A stretch of 64,000 nt of DNA from Corynebacterium sp. (GCF_030530965.1 NZ_JAUMTY010000003.1:1-64000); one strand, 5' to 3'. Shown: positions 18,824 through 29,190, counted from the stretch's first letter. Notes: a model not told the origin generated them from the sequence alone. Numbers and translations are program-made.

Positions 18824-20383
18824 TTAACTGCATTTCTCCACGATAAGCTGCTGAACACGAGCCGGATCAGCCTTGCCCCGCGTAGCCTTCATCACGGCAC
18901 CGACGATAGCGCCCGCTGCTTTGGTCTTGCCGCCCTTGATCTTCTCGACAATGTCCGGGTTAGCCGCCAGAGCCTCGTCGACAGCCTTCTCAAGGGCACC
19001 GTCGTCGCGAACCACTTCAAGCCCACGATCCTTAACAACATTGTCGACGACGTCCGCGCTCTCGGGATCGTCAACGTTCTCCTTACCTTCGCCGGCAAGG
19101 ACGCCATCGATGGCGGAACGGGCCAGCTTATTGGTCAGCTTCCCATCGGCGACGAGCTTCGCCACGCGAGCAACCTGACGAGGGCTAATGGTCAGCGCAT
19201 CCAGCTCGACTTCCTGCTCATTCGCCTTTTGCGCAAGATAGGACACCCACCACGAGCGAGCCTCAGTTGGCGTAGCGCCGGCTTCCACCGTGTCAGCCAC
19301 GAGATCCAAGGCGCCCGCGTTCACGAGATCGCGGAGCTCCTCGTCGGAAAGCTTCCATTCCTTCTGAATCCGGGCACGACGTACCCACGGAAGCTCGGGC
19401 AGCGTCGCACGAATTTCTTCCACCCATTCAGATGGAGCGACGACGGGCGGCAAGTCGGGATCGTTGAAGTAGCGGTAATCCGCCATCGTTTCCTTCGGAC
19501 GGCCCTTCGACGTCGTGCCGTCGGTCTCCTGGTAGTGCCGTGTCTCCTGAACGATCTCGACGCCGTGCTTCAGGCACTGAGCCTGACGCTGCATCTCAAA
19601 CCGCACAGCCTGTTCCACCGAACGCAGCGAATTGATGTTCTTTGTCTCCGTACGGGTGCCGAATTCTTCCGTACCGATCGGCCGCAGAGACAGGTTCGAG
19701 TCAACACGCATCGAGCCCTGGTCCATGCGGGCGTCCGAGACCTTGAGGGCCTTCATCAGATCGCGCACGGCTGTGACATACGCACGAGCAACCTCCGGTG
19801 CGCGCTCGCCCGCACCCACGATGGGCTTGGTCACGATCTCGATCAGTGGCACACCAGCGCGGTTAGCGTCGACAAGGGATTTTGTTGCACCAGCGATACG
19901 GCCACCCTGCCCACCGATGTGGGTCAATTTACAGGTGTCTTCCTCCATGTGGGCGCGCTCAATCTCCACGCGGAACGTCGAGCCATCGTCGAGCTGAACA
20001 TCCAAATAGCCGTCGTATGCGATGGGCTCGTCGTACTGGCTGATCTGGTAATTCTTCGGCTGATCCGGGTAGAAGTAATTTTTTCGCGCAAACCGCGACC
20101 GCTCGGCGATAGAGCAATTGAGGGCTAAACCAATTTTGATTGCCCATTCGACGCCCTTCTTGTTCACCACGGGCAAAGCACCCGGCAAACCTAAACAGCA
20201 CGGGTCGGCGTGGGAATTAGGGGCGTCACCGAACTCAACCGAGGACGACGAAAACATCTTCGATTTCGTCGCGAGCTCAACGTGAATTTCCATTCCCATA
20301 ACGGGATCAAACTGCGCGACGACGTCGTCATAGTCCATAACATCGTCGGAATAATCCTGAATCGACTGAGCGGGAGAAGTCAT
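18824..20383 (-). CDS. gatB: Aspartyl/glutamyl-tRNA(Asn/Gln) amidotransferase subunit B
   Basis: tRNA-binding subunit of GatCAB, which converts Glu-tRNA(Gln) (and Asp-tRNA(Asn)) to the amidated form. Seen: [17 protein letters not shown], the zinc-type [15 protein letters not shown] region, [18 protein letters not shown] and [12 protein letters not shown]; the C-terminal YqeY-like tail domain ends [17 protein letters not shown] start at ATG 20383; the frame includes two more codons. There is no Shine-Dalgarno; TACACT lies 7 bases upstream, so the mRNA is probably leaderless. Separated from gatCA by about 7 kb of unrelated genes. Confidence 0.97.
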   Translation of the reverse strand: MTSPAQSIQDYSDDVMDYDDVVAQFDPVMGMEIHVELATKSKMFSSSSVEFGDAPNSHADPCCLGLPGALPVVNKKGVEWAIKIGLALNCSIAERSRFARKNYFYPDQPKNYQISQYDEPIAYDGYLDVQLDDGSTFRVEIERAHMEEDTCKLTHIGGQGGRIAGATKSLVDANRAGVPLIEIVTKPIVGAGERAPEVARAYVTAVRDLMKALKVSDARMDQGSMRVDSNLSLRPIGTEEFGTRTETKNINSLRSVEQAVRFEMQRQAQCLKHGVEIVQETRHYQETDGTTSKGRPKETMADYRYFNDPDLPPVVAPSEWVEEIRATLPELPWVRRARIQKEWKLSDEELRDLVNAGALDLVADTVEAGATPTEARSWWVSYLAQKANEQEVELDALTISPRQVARVAKLVADGKLTNKLARSAIDGVLAGEGKENVDDPESADVVDNVVKDRGLEVVRDDGALEKAVDEALAANPDIVEKIKGGKTKAAGAIVGAVMKATRGKADPARVQQLIVEKCS

Positions 20384-20390
20384 AACCAAC

Positions 20391-20396
20391 AGTGTA
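20391..20396 (-). promoter_or_regulatory. -10 box of gatB (leaderless start)
   Basis: TACACT on the minus strand ends 7 bases before the ATG, placing the transcription start at or beside the initiation codon. No clear -35 box is seen. Confidence 0.5.
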
Positions 20397-20443
20397 GCGC
20401 CAGAGTGTTCAACAACTTGTAAAGGGACAACAGAGCCGAACGC

Positions 20444-21661
20444 CTACACGTCGTTGCGGTCGAGGATGTCGCGCAACACATCGTCGTCAATATTCGACTC
20501 GCCGATGAGGTGCCGGAGCTGGCGCTTCTGTTTAGAGGTGAACCGCTTGGTGGGGTCCAACTTCCGCTCAGCTAATTCATGCAGCTTCCGACGTCGATCC
20601 CCCTCTTCCTGAATCTGGATCCGCGATTTCCTCCACGAATAAACCAACACAATCATGAGGACGACACCGACATATCCCAAGATTGGATAGACATTCGACA
20701 CCAGCGTTTTGAACCCGAAGAAGCTGATCACGAAGGCCACCAGGGCTGTCACAACGAGCGTCGGGCGGAAGCGTTCCTCATGGTTCGCAGTCAACCGACG
20801 GGCCAGAGCGTAGAAAACGCCCAGTGCTGTATTGAAGATCATGCCGTAAATGACAATCGACATGACCCAACCGAACGGGCCGTTGAAATTCGATGCGAGA
20901 GCAAGCATCGGAAGGTCCGCATCTTTAACATCGTCGACCTTCACGTACAGCGAGAATGCGATGACGATCAGCAGGAACCCGAAGATCAGGCCTCCGAGGC
21001 CGCCACCAATTCCGGCCTGGCGCGGGTAAAAATAGGAACCCCCGATCACGATGGCCATGGACACACCACAAATAAGGTTGAAGCCCACGTAGTTGAGCGC
21101 CGAAATCCACCAGTTGGGCAGATTCGTATTAATGGTGGCCGCGGACGCATCTAAGTGGCTGTAGTCGGGGTGAATTCCGATTAATGTCACCAGCCCGACA
21201 ATCGTGATGCAAACAATGATGAACGGCGTAATCGCTCCGATAATGGCCGAGACTTTAGAGATATCCAGCATCCCTGATGACAGGACGAGGGCCAGAAGAA
21301 TTGTCGCGCCGACCCACGTCGGTAGGCCAAATTGCTGGTTGAGGTTAGAGCCCGCACCCGCGAACATCACGAACCCGAGCGAAAACAGGGTGACCAGGAT
21401 GCCGATGTCCAAGAAGATGGCCAGGAACTTGGTCGCGGAACTGTCAATGACTCGTTTGTGCTCTTGAGCTCGGTAATAGCTACCGAGGATAAAGACAGAG
21501 GTGCCGGCAATGCTCATCAAGATCGCCGCGAGGACAACGCCCCACAAGCCCCAGCGCCCAAAGGCGACGAAAAACTGCAGCCCCTCCTGCCCAGAGGCTG
21601 TTCCCGCGCCAACGATCAGCCCCACAAAAGCTAAAGCGATCGAAAGCGTATTTCTGAACAT
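20444..21661 (-). CDS. YkvI-family membrane transporter, paralogue 3
   Basis: 405 residues from the ATG at 21661, chosen because AAGGAG lies 8 bases upstream and the protein then starts MFRNTLSIALAFVGLIVGAGT like its paralogues. The helix pattern matches paralogues 1 and 2 (SYFYPRQAG, MIFNTALGVFYALARRL). It ends soon after the shared motif FTSKQKRQLRHLIGESNI at about 374-391, without the long acidic tail of the other two. It lies upstream of gatB with a 60 bp gap. The three genes appear to be products of local duplication; substrate unknown. Confidence 0.88.
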   Translation of the reverse strand: MFRNTLSIALAFVGLIVGAGTASGQEGLQFFVAFGRWGLWGVVLAAILMSIAGTSVFILGSYYRAQEHKRVIDSSATKFLAIFLDIGILVTLFSLGFVMFAGAGSNLNQQFGLPTWVGATILLALVLSSGMLDISKVSAIIGAITPFIIVCITIVGLVTLIGIHPDYSHLDASAATINTNLPNWWISALNYVGFNLICGVSMAIVIGGSYFYPRQAGIGGGLGGLIFGFLLIVIAFSLYVKVDDVKDADLPMLALASNFNGPFGWVMSIVIYGMIFNTALGVFYALARRLTANHEERFRPTLVVTALVAFVISFFGFKTLVSNVYPILGYVGVVLMIVLVYSWRKSRIQIQEEGDRRRKLHELAERKLDPTKRFTSKQKRQLRHLIGESNIDDDVLRDILDRNDV

Positions 21662-21836
21662 GAGGGGTTCTCCTTGGAACAAAATCACCAGAGAGCCGGG
21701 ACGGCTCGACTACCACCGGCAAAGGTTACTCGACCGCGGGGACAAAAACCGCCATTTAACATGATCGCTCGCATTTGTAACACACAATTAATGAAAAAAT
21801 ATGATGGCTGTCACAGCGGCTCCATAGGGTAAAAGA

Positions 21837-23822
21837 ATGAATCCGCTCCCCCGCCGACAAACGTCGAAAAGCCAGCAAAACTCGTCGACGACACCGGTTG
21901 CGACACTGGTTGCGACGAGACCACAACAATTACCTCGCCGCAGACGACTATGGGCGTCGATGATGAGCACGCTCGTCCTGCTTATTGCCAGTGGATACGC
22001 GCCGGCCACGCGCACAGCGCACGCTGAGCCGCCAGCGCCCAACCGGGATATTTCCGTCGCTCCCGAATCAAATACCGACTACCGCCCGGACATGACGGCG
22101 GTACAGACGGACTCGTACTCCGTGTCCACCGCGAACCCTGTCTCGACGGCTGCCGCCCGCGATGTGTTGGCCGCCGGTGGAACCGCTGCTGATGCGTTGG
22201 TCACAGCGCAACTCGTGTTAGGGCTGGTAGAGCCTCAATCGTCAGGGATCGGCGGAGGTGGCTACATCCTGTACCATGACGCGGCGAGCGACTCTGTCAC
22301 CGCCATCGATGGCCGTGAAACCGCACCCGATAACGCATCCGACACCTATCTGTCGCAGATATCCGCCACCGACACCCGCGCACCCGAGCCCGACGCGCGA
22401 CGTTCCGGCAGGTCAATCGGCGTACCGGGGATCATGGCCGCCTTAGGCACCCTCCACGCGCAACACGGGAAAACGCAGTGGGGCGACCTTGTCCAACCTG
22501 CCATCACCCTGTCTGAAAATGGTTTCGACATCAGCCCACGCCTCGCGACAACGATTGAGGACAATGCTGCCGACCTCGCCCGCGATCCGGAAGCCGCGGC
22601 CTATTACCTCAACCCGGATGGAACCGGAAAGAAAACCGGGACGCGTCTCACCAACCCGGCCTATGCCAAAACACTCACATCCCTCAAGGTCAATGGCCCA
22701 CAAGCGCTATATACAGGGAAAATAGCCGACGACATCGTCGCCCGAGCACGCAGCGAACACGGCGGAACAACACCATCGTCCTTAACGACGGCTGATCTCG
22801 CGAAATATAACCCCACTGTTAAACAAGCGCTGTGCGGCCCCTACCGCACCCATATTGTCTGTGGCGCACCGCCATCCACCTCGGGCGGCGTCACAGTAGC
22901 ATCTACGCTGGGGATTCTTTCTCACGCGGATCTGTCCGCGATGAAGCCACTCAAGGTCGACAACAATGGTGGCGTGCCCTCCCCTGAGGCGGTCCATATC
23001 ATTTCTGAAGCGGAGCGCCTCGCCTACGCGGACCGCGACGCCTACCTTGCCGATACCGCTTTTGAGAACCTCCCCGATGGCGATTACACGAAATTACTCA
23101 ACCCGGAGTACCTGGCGCAGCGGTATTCGCAGATCAATCCAGAAAAATCCATGGGAACAGCGAAAGCCGGAACCTTCGATACGGACCACGCCCGCGGTGA
23201 GGATCAGCCCGAACACGGAACCAGCCACATTTCCGTCGTCGATTCTTATGGGAACGCTGCCAGCATGACAACAAGTGTGGAATCGGCATTCGGCTCATTC
23301 CACATGGTCGATGGGTTCATGTTGAACAACCAGCTCACCGATTTTGAGGCCACACCTCGCGACGACGACGGTCAGCTCAAAGCAAACCGAGTTGAGGGCG
23401 GGAAACGGCCACGGTCGTCGATGTCCCCCACGATCGTGTACACCATGACGAAGACCGGCGAGCGGGGAGATCTCTATGCCGTCGTCGGGTCTCCCGGTGG
23501 AGCGGTCATCCCGCAATTTGTCATCAAAACACTGATCGGCATCCTCGACTGGGGACTTGACCCGCAGCAAGCCGTCGCTCTGCCGAACTTCGGCGCCCGA
23601 AATAAACCGGAAACCGGCATTGGTGGTGAACATCCAGACATCGGCCATGATGGACAAGCTACGCCAGAGGCTCAGGAACTGGTCGACGGTCTCACGCGTC
23701 GAGGGCACACCGTCAACCTCGACGAACAATCAAGTGGACTATCCGCCATTGTCCGCACTCGCGACGGGCACCTCCTCGGCGGAGCGGATCCGCGTCGGGA
23801 AGGAGCCGTCATGGGCGGGTAA
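21837..23822 (+). CDS. ggt: Gamma-glutamyltransferase (secreted)
   Basis: Cleaves the gamma-glutamyl bond of glutathione-like compounds, as a self-processing N-terminal nucleophile hydrolase. 661 residues. The first ~63 residues contain a basic RRRRLW region and hydrophobic core ending THAEPP-like AHA, a Sec-type signal peptide, so the enzyme acts outside the membrane. The large subunit shows ALVTAQLVLGLVEPQSSGIGGGGY; the predicted autocleavage and nucleophile is Thr462 in EHGTSHISVVDSYGNAAS, followed by the small-subunit glycine loop GSPGG. Ends ADPRREGAVMGG. Monocistronic; convergent with pfkA. It may recover amino acids next to a neighbouring transporter set, but that link is inference. 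Confidence 0.94.
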   Translation: MNPLPRRQTSKSQQNSSTTPVATLVATRPQQLPRRRRLWASMMSTLVLLIASGYAPATRTAHAEPPAPNRDISVAPESNTDYRPDMTAVQTDSYSVSTANPVSTAAARDVLAAGGTAADALVTAQLVLGLVEPQSSGIGGGGYILYHDAASDSVTAIDGRETAPDNASDTYLSQISATDTRAPEPDARRSGRSIGVPGIMAALGTLHAQHGKTQWGDLVQPAITLSENGFDISPRLATTIEDNAADLARDPEAAAYYLNPDGTGKKTGTRLTNPAYAKTLTSLKVNGPQALYTGKIADDIVARARSEHGGTTPSSLTTADLAKYNPTVKQALCGPYRTHIVCGAPPSTSGGVTVASTLGILSHADLSAMKPLKVDNNGGVPSPEAVHIISEAERLAYADRDAYLADTAFENLPDGDYTKLLNPEYLAQRYSQINPEKSMGTAKAGTFDTDHARGEDQPEHGTSHISVVDSYGNAASMTTSVESAFGSFHMVDGFMLNNQLTDFEATPRDDDGQLKANRVEGGKRPRSSMSPTIVYTMTKTGERGDLYAVVGSPGGAVIPQFVIKTLIGILDWGLDPQQAVALPNFGARNKPETGIGGEHPDIGHDGQATPEAQELVDGLTRRGHTVNLDEQSSGLSAIVRTRDGHLLGGADPRREGAVMGG

Positions 23823-23855
23823 TGCCCGCGTGGGCGGGTAGCTACCGGAAGATGA

Positions 23856-24887
23856 TTATCCGAACAGGGCGGCCGCGGCCTCGTACCGCTCGATCGGAAC
23901 AACCTTCAGCGTGCCCACGGCATCCTGGAGGCTGACCAGCCCGATGTTCTCTCCCTGGAGGGAAGCGACGGTTCCGTACTTACCTTCGTGAGCTGCGCGG
24001 CAAGCGTGAACACCGTAGCGCGTGGCCAGGACGCGGTCATAAGCCGTCGGCGTACCACCGCGCTGAATATGCCCCAACACCGTGGTACGGACATCGTGGC
24101 CCAGGCGCTCATGGATAGCGTCGGCAACTTGCTGGCCAACGCCGGTGAAAACCTCGTGACCGAACTGGTCAATCCCGCCAGCCTTCAGCTCCATGGTGCC
24201 TTCTTTCGGACGGGCACCCTCGGCAACGACGACGATTCCGTACTTCTCCCCCATCTGGAAACGACGCTCCATGGCTTTACAGATCGCGTCGATATCAAAC
24301 GGAACCTCGGGGATCACGGTGTAGTGAGCACCGCCGGCCATACCTGCGTGGAGCGCAATCCAGCCCACATGCCGGCCCATGACCTCCACGACCATCACAC
24401 GATTGTGCGACTCCGCGGTGGTGTGCAAACGGTCAATCGCATCAGTGGCGACGGACACCGCGGTGTCGAAACCGAAGGTGTAGTCCGTCGCGTTAACGTC
24501 GTTATCGATGGTCTTAGGGACGCCGACCACCGGGATTCCGTTTTCGTGGAGCCAGAGAGCACCTTTCAGCGTTCCCTCGCCGCCGATGGGGATCAACGCG
24601 TCGACCCCCGCGTTCTCTAAGTTTTCCTTAATCTGTTCAATTCCTTCGCGGAATTTGTCAGGGTGTAAACGGCCCGTGCCCAAGATAGTTCCGCCCCGGA
24701 GGAGAACCCGGTCAATCTCCTCATCGTCGTAGAGCTGAATTCGGCGATCCTCGAGGAGCCCCACCCAGCCATCTTCATAGCCGACCACGGTGGAGCCATA
24801 TTCAGAACTCGCGGTGCGGACAATTCCACGAATCACCGCGTTCAGTCCCGGGCAATCACCACCGGAGGTAAGAGTCGCAATACGCAT
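23856..24887 (-). CDS. pfkA: 6-phosphofructokinase
   Basis: Phosphorylates fructose 6-phosphate in glycolysis. 343 residues from ATG 24887: [21 protein letters not shown], then GGEGT near residue 103, where a glycine follows Glu, as in ATP-dependent enzymes (pyrophosphate-dependent ones usually carry Asp), PKTIDNDV with the catalytic Asp, and [13 protein letters not shown]. The longer frame upstream is not supported: TAGGGT lies 7 bases before this ATG, suggesting a leaderless transcript. Placement between gatA/gatC and gatB resembles C. glutamicum. Confidence 0.96.
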   Translation of the reverse strand: MRIATLTSGGDCPGLNAVIRGIVRTASSEYGSTVVGYEDGWVGLLEDRRIQLYDDEEIDRVLLRGGTILGTGRLHPDKFREGIEQIKENLENAGVDALIPIGGEGTLKGALWLHENGIPVVGVPKTIDNDVNATDYTFGFDTAVSVATDAIDRLHTTAESHNRVMVVEVMGRHVGWIALHAGMAGGAHYTVIPEVPFDIDAICKAMERRFQMGEKYGIVVVAEGARPKEGTMELKAGGIDQFGHEVFTGVGQQVADAIHERLGHDVRTTVLGHIQRGGTPTAYDRVLATRYGVHACRAAHEGKYGTVASLQGENIGLVSLQDAVGTLKVVPIERYEAAAALFG

Positions 24888-24894
24888 AGTGACT

Positions 24895-24900
24895 ACCCTA
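24895..24900 (-). promoter_or_regulatory. -10 box of pfkA (leaderless start)
   Basis: TAGGGT on the minus strand, 7 bases upstream of the ATG, with no Shine-Dalgarno in between. Confidence 0.5.
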
Positions 24901-24938
24901 GCCGGATCGCCGGCGCGTTGCCTATCCGGGACCACCTA

Positions 24939-26423
24939 CTACTTTCCGCGCGTTGCAGCTGTTGTTCCTTGGAATTGCGTAACGACGACCAAACCGATCA
25001 ACAACACCGCTGCCGGGAAAATCATCGTCCAACCCAATGACGACACTGGGTCGGTATGCTGCATGAACACGTCGAGCGTCGCTGCAACGGTCGCGGAACC
25101 GATCACTGAACCAACTTGGCGCGTGGTGTTGTACACACCTGAACCCGCGCCTGTTTTTTCCATCGGGAGGTCGCGCATGGTGGTCGTCGAATTGGGCGCC
25201 CACACGAACGCGTTGCCCAACCCCTGCAGAGCGATGGGCACAAACATCCACCACACGGACGTGTCCGGCTTCATCACGAGGAAGTAGCAGAGCATGGACA
25301 GCGTCATGAAGGTAAATCCGGTCAGCGATAGCCGACGCGGTGGCACCGTATCTGACAGACGGCCGACGAACGGGGATAGCAAACCTGATATCAGAGCCAT
25401 CGGCACCATCATCAGGCCGGCCTTCAAGGCCGACATGTGGTGGAACTGCTGGAAGTAAATCATGATCGGGACCATCGGACCTGCCACAGCGAAGCCCATC
25501 GTCGTGATCGAAATATTCCCCACCGAGAAATTCTTGTCCTTAAAGAGCGACAGCGGGACGAGCACTTCGACGCCGCGCTGAGCGCCCCACTTTTCGATCA
25601 TGATGAAAATACCGAAGACGACGACGGACGCTGCGATCATGATCCAGATCCACGGTGCCCAGTTTGCGTTGCCACCCTCTTGGAGCGCGAAGACCAGCAA
25701 GAACACCGCGATGACAGAGGTCACGATGCCGCCCCAGTCGTAGCCGTGGTTTCTCGTCGGCAATTGTGGCACCCACTTGAGCACCATGATGACTGAGACC
25801 ACACCGATCGGGACGTTAACGAAGAAAATCCATTCCCAGCCGATCCACGTGGTGAGTAACCCACCGAGAACCGGGCCGGCCAAACCTGCCATTCCGGCGG
25901 TGGCACCCCACAGTCCCATGGCGGCACCGCGACGCTCACGAGCGAAGATTCGGTTAATCACGCTCATGGTTTGAGGGGTCAACAGAGCAGCACCCAGCCC
26001 CTGAACAGCACGCGCGGCGATCAGCCAATGAATATCGGGTGCTAAACCACAGCCCAGGGACGAGAGAGTGAAGACGACCATGCCGGCGACATAGACGTTC
26101 TTCGGCCCGATCTGATCCCCCAGTCGGCCTGTGACCAGCAGTGGGACTGCATAGGTCAGGAGGTACACCGACGTGACCCACAGCACTTGGCTATAGTCGG
26201 CATTCAGCGCACTCTGAAAATCAGGGGTTGCCACTGCCACAATGGTCTGATCCAGAAGGATCATAAAAAAGCCGATGCAGAGCGCCACTAGCGCGCGCCA
26301 CGCGTCTTTTTCTGGGATCATCCCTTGGGGTTGTCCCGCCTGAGCGGAGGTGGCTGAGGGATTATTCGTTGCTGTGTTGGTCGTCGTCTCTTGGTGCGAC
26401 GATCCGTTGAGGTTACCAGTCAA
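24939..26423 (-). CDS. DHA2-family (EmrB/QacA) drug:H+ antiporter
   Basis: 494 residues with about 14 hydrophobic helices. Family motifs: FMILLDQTIVAVATPDFQ in helix 1 (motif D1), VTGRLGDQIGPKNVYVAG (motif A), and AGLAGPVLGGLLTTWIGWEWIFFVNVPIG (motif C and the helix-6 signature of DHA2 exporters). The first ~35 residues are a Thr/Asn/Ser-rich cytosolic tail. Start is TTG with AAGGAAG 5 bases upstream. Exports hydrophobic or cationic compounds by family; the substrate is unknown. No adjacent regulator gene; an inverted repeat lies ~100 bp upstream. Confidence 0.9.
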   Translation of the reverse strand: MTGNLNGSSHQETTTNTATNNPSATSAQAGQPQGMIPEKDAWRALVALCIGFFMILLDQTIVAVATPDFQSALNADYSQVLWVTSVYLLTYAVPLLVTGRLGDQIGPKNVYVAGMVVFTLSSLGCGLAPDIHWLIAARAVQGLGAALLTPQTMSVINRIFARERRGAAMGLWGATAGMAGLAGPVLGGLLTTWIGWEWIFFVNVPIGVVSVIMVLKWVPQLPTRNHGYDWGGIVTSVIAVFLLVFALQEGGNANWAPWIWIMIAASVVVFGIFIMIEKWGAQRGVEVLVPLSLFKDKNFSVGNISITTMGFAVAGPMVPIMIYFQQFHHMSALKAGLMMVPMALISGLLSPFVGRLSDTVPPRRLSLTGFTFMTLSMLCYFLVMKPDTSVWWMFVPIALQGLGNAFVWAPNSTTTMRDLPMEKTGAGSGVYNTTRQVGSVIGSATVAATLDVFMQHTDPVSSLGWTMIFPAAVLLIGLVVVTQFQGTTAATRGK

Positions 26424-26729
26424 AAAAGCTTCCTTACCTCTTAATTATTCACCACTATTTATCTACTCATCGCTACAAAAGAAAAGAGTGAACGCTGACG
26501 GAATTTCGGGGTTGCTATCCCGTGAAAGTCAGCGCATGTGTCCGCTGAGCCTTCACGGAACTACCCGAAACTACTCGAAAAGCGAACTATTTAAGGTGAA
26601 AGCCGTGCCTCCAGCATTGACTTCACCTAGTCCATCCAGACAGGTTACGCGCACATAAAGATCATCGCGAAACCTTAATTCGGGTCCGCGATCAGATGGT
26701 GACCACGGATCTTGGGGTCGTACATCAAG
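26424..26729. other. 306 bp intergenic region upstream of the drug exporter
   Basis: No reading frame with coding character is seen on either strand. It holds the inverted repeat at 26520-26558 and AT-rich sequence close to the exporter start where a promoter is expected, but I cannot pick convincing -35/-10 boxes. Confidence 0.5.
26520..26558. repeat. Inverted repeat upstream of the drug exporter
   Basis: CCGTGAA..TCAGCG (26520-26534) mirrors CGCTGA..TTCACGG (26543-26558): 7 bp and 6 bp paired blocks separated by a small internal loop, with an 8-base spacer. No T-tract on either side. Could be an operator or an RNA hairpin. Confidence 0.5.
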
Positions 26730-27371
26730 CTATCGAGGCACCACCCAGAGCGCTCCCTCGCCAGACTCATTAGCACGCATCGTCGGCTGAGAAACATCGC
26801 CATGCTGGACGACACTCGACGTCATCGGCAACGAACTCCGGAACGGAGCCATTAAATCCAAGCTTTCGATCTCAGATTCCGGCACCCACACCAGTTCAAT
26901 GGATTCATTATTCTTGTGCACCTCAAGTGGATGAGAGGCAAAGGCGGACACGGTCGTATATGTCCACTCGCGCACACTGGGGTCCATGAGCCCTACCCAA
27001 CGCTTCCCCGTCAGTGAGGTGTACCAGGGCAAACGCGGCCATTCTTCAGCTGGCGCCCTCCGCACCGCATAATCCACGGGGACCCGCGTCGTCACTTGTT
27101 TTTGTACGACGGTGACATCGTCGGGATTGAGACCGGCTTCTTCAATGGCTTCACGTAACGCGGCTTCTTCGACTGTTTCATCCGCATCACGTGCCCCGCC
27201 CGGTACACCCCAGGTGAGAGGCATTGATGTCCACTCGGCACGATATTGCATGAGGACCATGGGAAGACCATCAGGCCCCGGCGCTCGGAGCAACAATCCC
27301 GCTGCTCCTTCGACTCCCCAGAAGCGCGCACCGTTTGCTTGAATTGCCCAACCGTCTCCACTGTGGTCCAT
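26730..27371 (-). CDS. Nudix hydrolase
   Basis: 213 residues from ATG 27371, 10 bases after the gatA stop; a longer frame overlapping gatA is rejected because AGGTTAGG precedes this ATG and the conserved sequence begins here. The complete Nudix box is present at about residues 58-80 with the REAIEEAGL core and an upstream Glu in the right spacing, following LTWGVPGGARDADET. The family hydrolyses nucleoside diphosphates linked to another moiety; which one is not visible. Probably co-transcribed with gatCA. Confidence 0.88.
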   Translation of the reverse strand: MDHSGDGWAIQANGARFWGVEGAAGLLLRAPGPDGLPMVLMQYRAEWTSMPLTWGVPGGARDADETVEEAALREAIEEAGLNPDDVTVVQKQVTTRVPVDYAVRRAPAEEWPRLPWYTSLTGKRWVGLMDPSVREWTYTTVSAFASHPLEVHKNNESIELVWVPESEIESLDLMAPFRSSLPMTSSVVQHGDVSQPTMRANESGEGALWVVPR

Positions 27372-27381
27372 AGGCCCTAAC

Positions 27382-28893
27382 CTACTCTTGTGACTCTCCC
27401 GAGCGAGCAGCCTCATATGCAGCACCGACGCGATACAGCCGATCATCCTGGTGTGCTGGGGCCATAATCTGCAGGCCAACGGGAAGATTCGTATCGGAGG
27501 CCAGCCCCGACGGAACAGACATACCGCACAGGCCCGCAAGGTTCAGCGGCAGCGTGCACAGGTCGAATCGGTACATCGAAATGGGGTCATCGACCTTGGT
27601 GCCCAACTTGAACGCCGTCGTCGGCGTCGTCGGAGAGACCAGCACATCGACCTTCTCGTACGCCTTGGCAAAATCGCGAGCAATCAGCGCACGGACACGC
27701 TGAGCCTGCAGGTAGTAGGCGTCATAGTATCCGACAGAGAGCGCATACGTTCCCAGGATGATGCGTCGCTTGACCTCGGAGCCGAAGCCCTCTTCACGGG
27801 ACAGCTCCATCACGTCGTTGGCCGAGTGATGGCCATCATCACCGACACGCAGACCGTAGCGCATGCCGTCGAACCGGGCGAGGTTCGAGCTCACCTCACA
27901 CGGAAGAATGAGGTAGTACGCGCTCAAGGCGTCATCGAAGTGAGGACAATCCACATCTACGACCTCCGCACCCAGGCGAGAGAGCGTGGCCACGGCTTCG
28001 TTATAGGACTCGAGGACGCCGTCCTGGTAGCCATCGCCAGCCAATTGCTTCACGACGCCGACCTTCAAGCCGGACAGATCCCCCTTCGCGCCCTCGCGAG
28101 CGGCCTGAACCACCGGCGCAACGGGGCGGTTGACCGAGGTTGAATCGTGCGGATCGTATCCAGCGATGACCTCGTGCAACAGGGCGGTATCCAGCACTGT
28201 GCGGCCGGTCGGGCCACCCTGATCAAGCGACGACGCACACGCAACGAGGCCATACCGCGACACTGTGCCGTAGGTCGGCTTCACCCCGACGGTGTTGGTC
28301 AGCGCCGCTGGCTGGCGGATAGATCCACCGGTGTCGGTACCGATCGCGAGGGGTGCCATTCCCGACGCCAACGCTGCGGCCGAGCCACCGCCGGAGCCAC
28401 CTGGGGTCCGGGCAAGATCCCACGGATTGTGCGTCGGCCCATACGCGGAGTTTTCCGTGGACGACCCCATGGCAAACTCGTCCATGTTGGTCTTTCCGAC
28501 GATAGGGATACCGGCCTCACGCAGACGCTTCGTCACCGTCGCGTCATACGGGCTCATGTACCCTTCAAGGATTTTCGACGCACACGTCGTCGGCGCGTCC
28601 GTCGTCGTAAAGACGTCTTTTAAGGCTAAAGGAACACCGGCGAGGGGTGATGACGGCTTCTCGCCGCGAGCGATACTGTCATCAACTTTCTTGGCCGCCG
28701 CAAGAGCTTCGTCGGCAGAAACATGCAGGAAAGCGTGGATATCGCCGTCGATCTGTGAAATACGATCCAGGTGCGCCTGGGTCGCTTCCACCGAGGACAC
28801 GTCGCCGGAATGGATTTTTTCCGCCAGATCCGCCGCGGTGTACGTCGTTAAATCGTCAGCATTGAAGTTCGCAACGCGATATGTGGTCTCCAT
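27382..28893 (-). CDS. gatA: Aspartyl/glutamyl-tRNA(Asn/Gln) amidotransferase subunit A
   Basis: Amidase subunit of GatCAB, releasing ammonia from glutamine. 503 residues. The amidase-signature triad is visible: Lys in [10 protein letters not shown] (about 90), Ser in the [16 protein letters not shown] loop and the nucleophile Ser in [13 protein letters not shown]. The gene starts 3 bases after the gatC stop, and the Nudix gene follows closely. An N-terminal ~12-residue extension precedes [12 protein letters not shown]. Confidence 0.97.
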   Translation of the reverse strand: METTYRVANFNADDLTTYTAADLAEKIHSGDVSSVEATQAHLDRISQIDGDIHAFLHVSADEALAAAKKVDDSIARGEKPSSPLAGVPLALKDVFTTTDAPTTCASKILEGYMSPYDATVTKRLREAGIPIVGKTNMDEFAMGSSTENSAYGPTHNPWDLARTPGGSGGGSAAALASGMAPLAIGTDTGGSIRQPAALTNTVGVKPTYGTVSRYGLVACASSLDQGGPTGRTVLDTALLHEVIAGYDPHDSTSVNRPVAPVVQAAREGAKGDLSGLKVGVVKQLAGDGYQDGVLESYNEAVATLSRLGAEVVDVDCPHFDDALSAYYLILPCEVSSNLARFDGMRYGLRVGDDGHHSANDVMELSREEGFGSEVKRRIILGTYALSVGYYDAYYLQAQRVRALIARDFAKAYEKVDVLVSPTTPTTAFKLGTKVDDPISMYRFDLCTLPLNLAGLCGMSVPSGLASDTNLPVGLQIMAPAHQDDRLYRVGAAYEAARSGESQE

Positions 28894-28896
28894 GGT

Positions 28897-29190
28897 TTAC
28901 TCCCCCAGAATCCGCGGTACTTCGAAACGGTCACGCTGGCTAGCCGGGGCCTGATCCAAGGCCTGCTCAGCCGTCAACGTCGGATGAACTTCATCCTCGC
29001 GCATAACACCGGCAAGATCAGAGGGATGGCTCATCGGCTCAACGCCCTCGGTATCAACATTCGATACTTTCTGGACGTGCTCGATAATGCCGTCGATCTG
29101 GTCAGCGAATTCATTCAGCTCGTCGTCGGTGAGAGAGAGCCGAGACAAGCGCGCAAGGTGCGCGACCTCGTCGCGGGAAATAGAAGACAC
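28897..29190 (-). CDS. gatC: Aspartyl/glutamyl-tRNA(Asn/Gln) amidotransferase subunit C
   Basis: Small stabilising subunit that wraps GatA and contacts GatB. 97 residues: SRDEVAHLARLSRLSLTDDE at the N-terminus and the conserved tail RDEVHPTLT-like region with ALDQAPASQRDRFEVPRIL. GTG start with AAGGAA about 7 bases upstream. First gene of gatCA; divergent from the ACT-domain gene across a 240 bp gap. Confidence 0.95.
   Translation of the reverse strand: MSSISRDEVAHLARLSRLSLTDDELNEFADQIDGIIEHVQKVSNVDTEGVEPMSHPSDLAGVMREDEVHPTLTAEQALDQAPASQRDRFEVPRILGE

Noticed and set aside
19229..20128. 299-residue frame on the plus strand opposite gatB
   Set aside because: It is fully antisense to a strongly conserved gene, has no family resemblance and its composition is that of a codon-position shadow.
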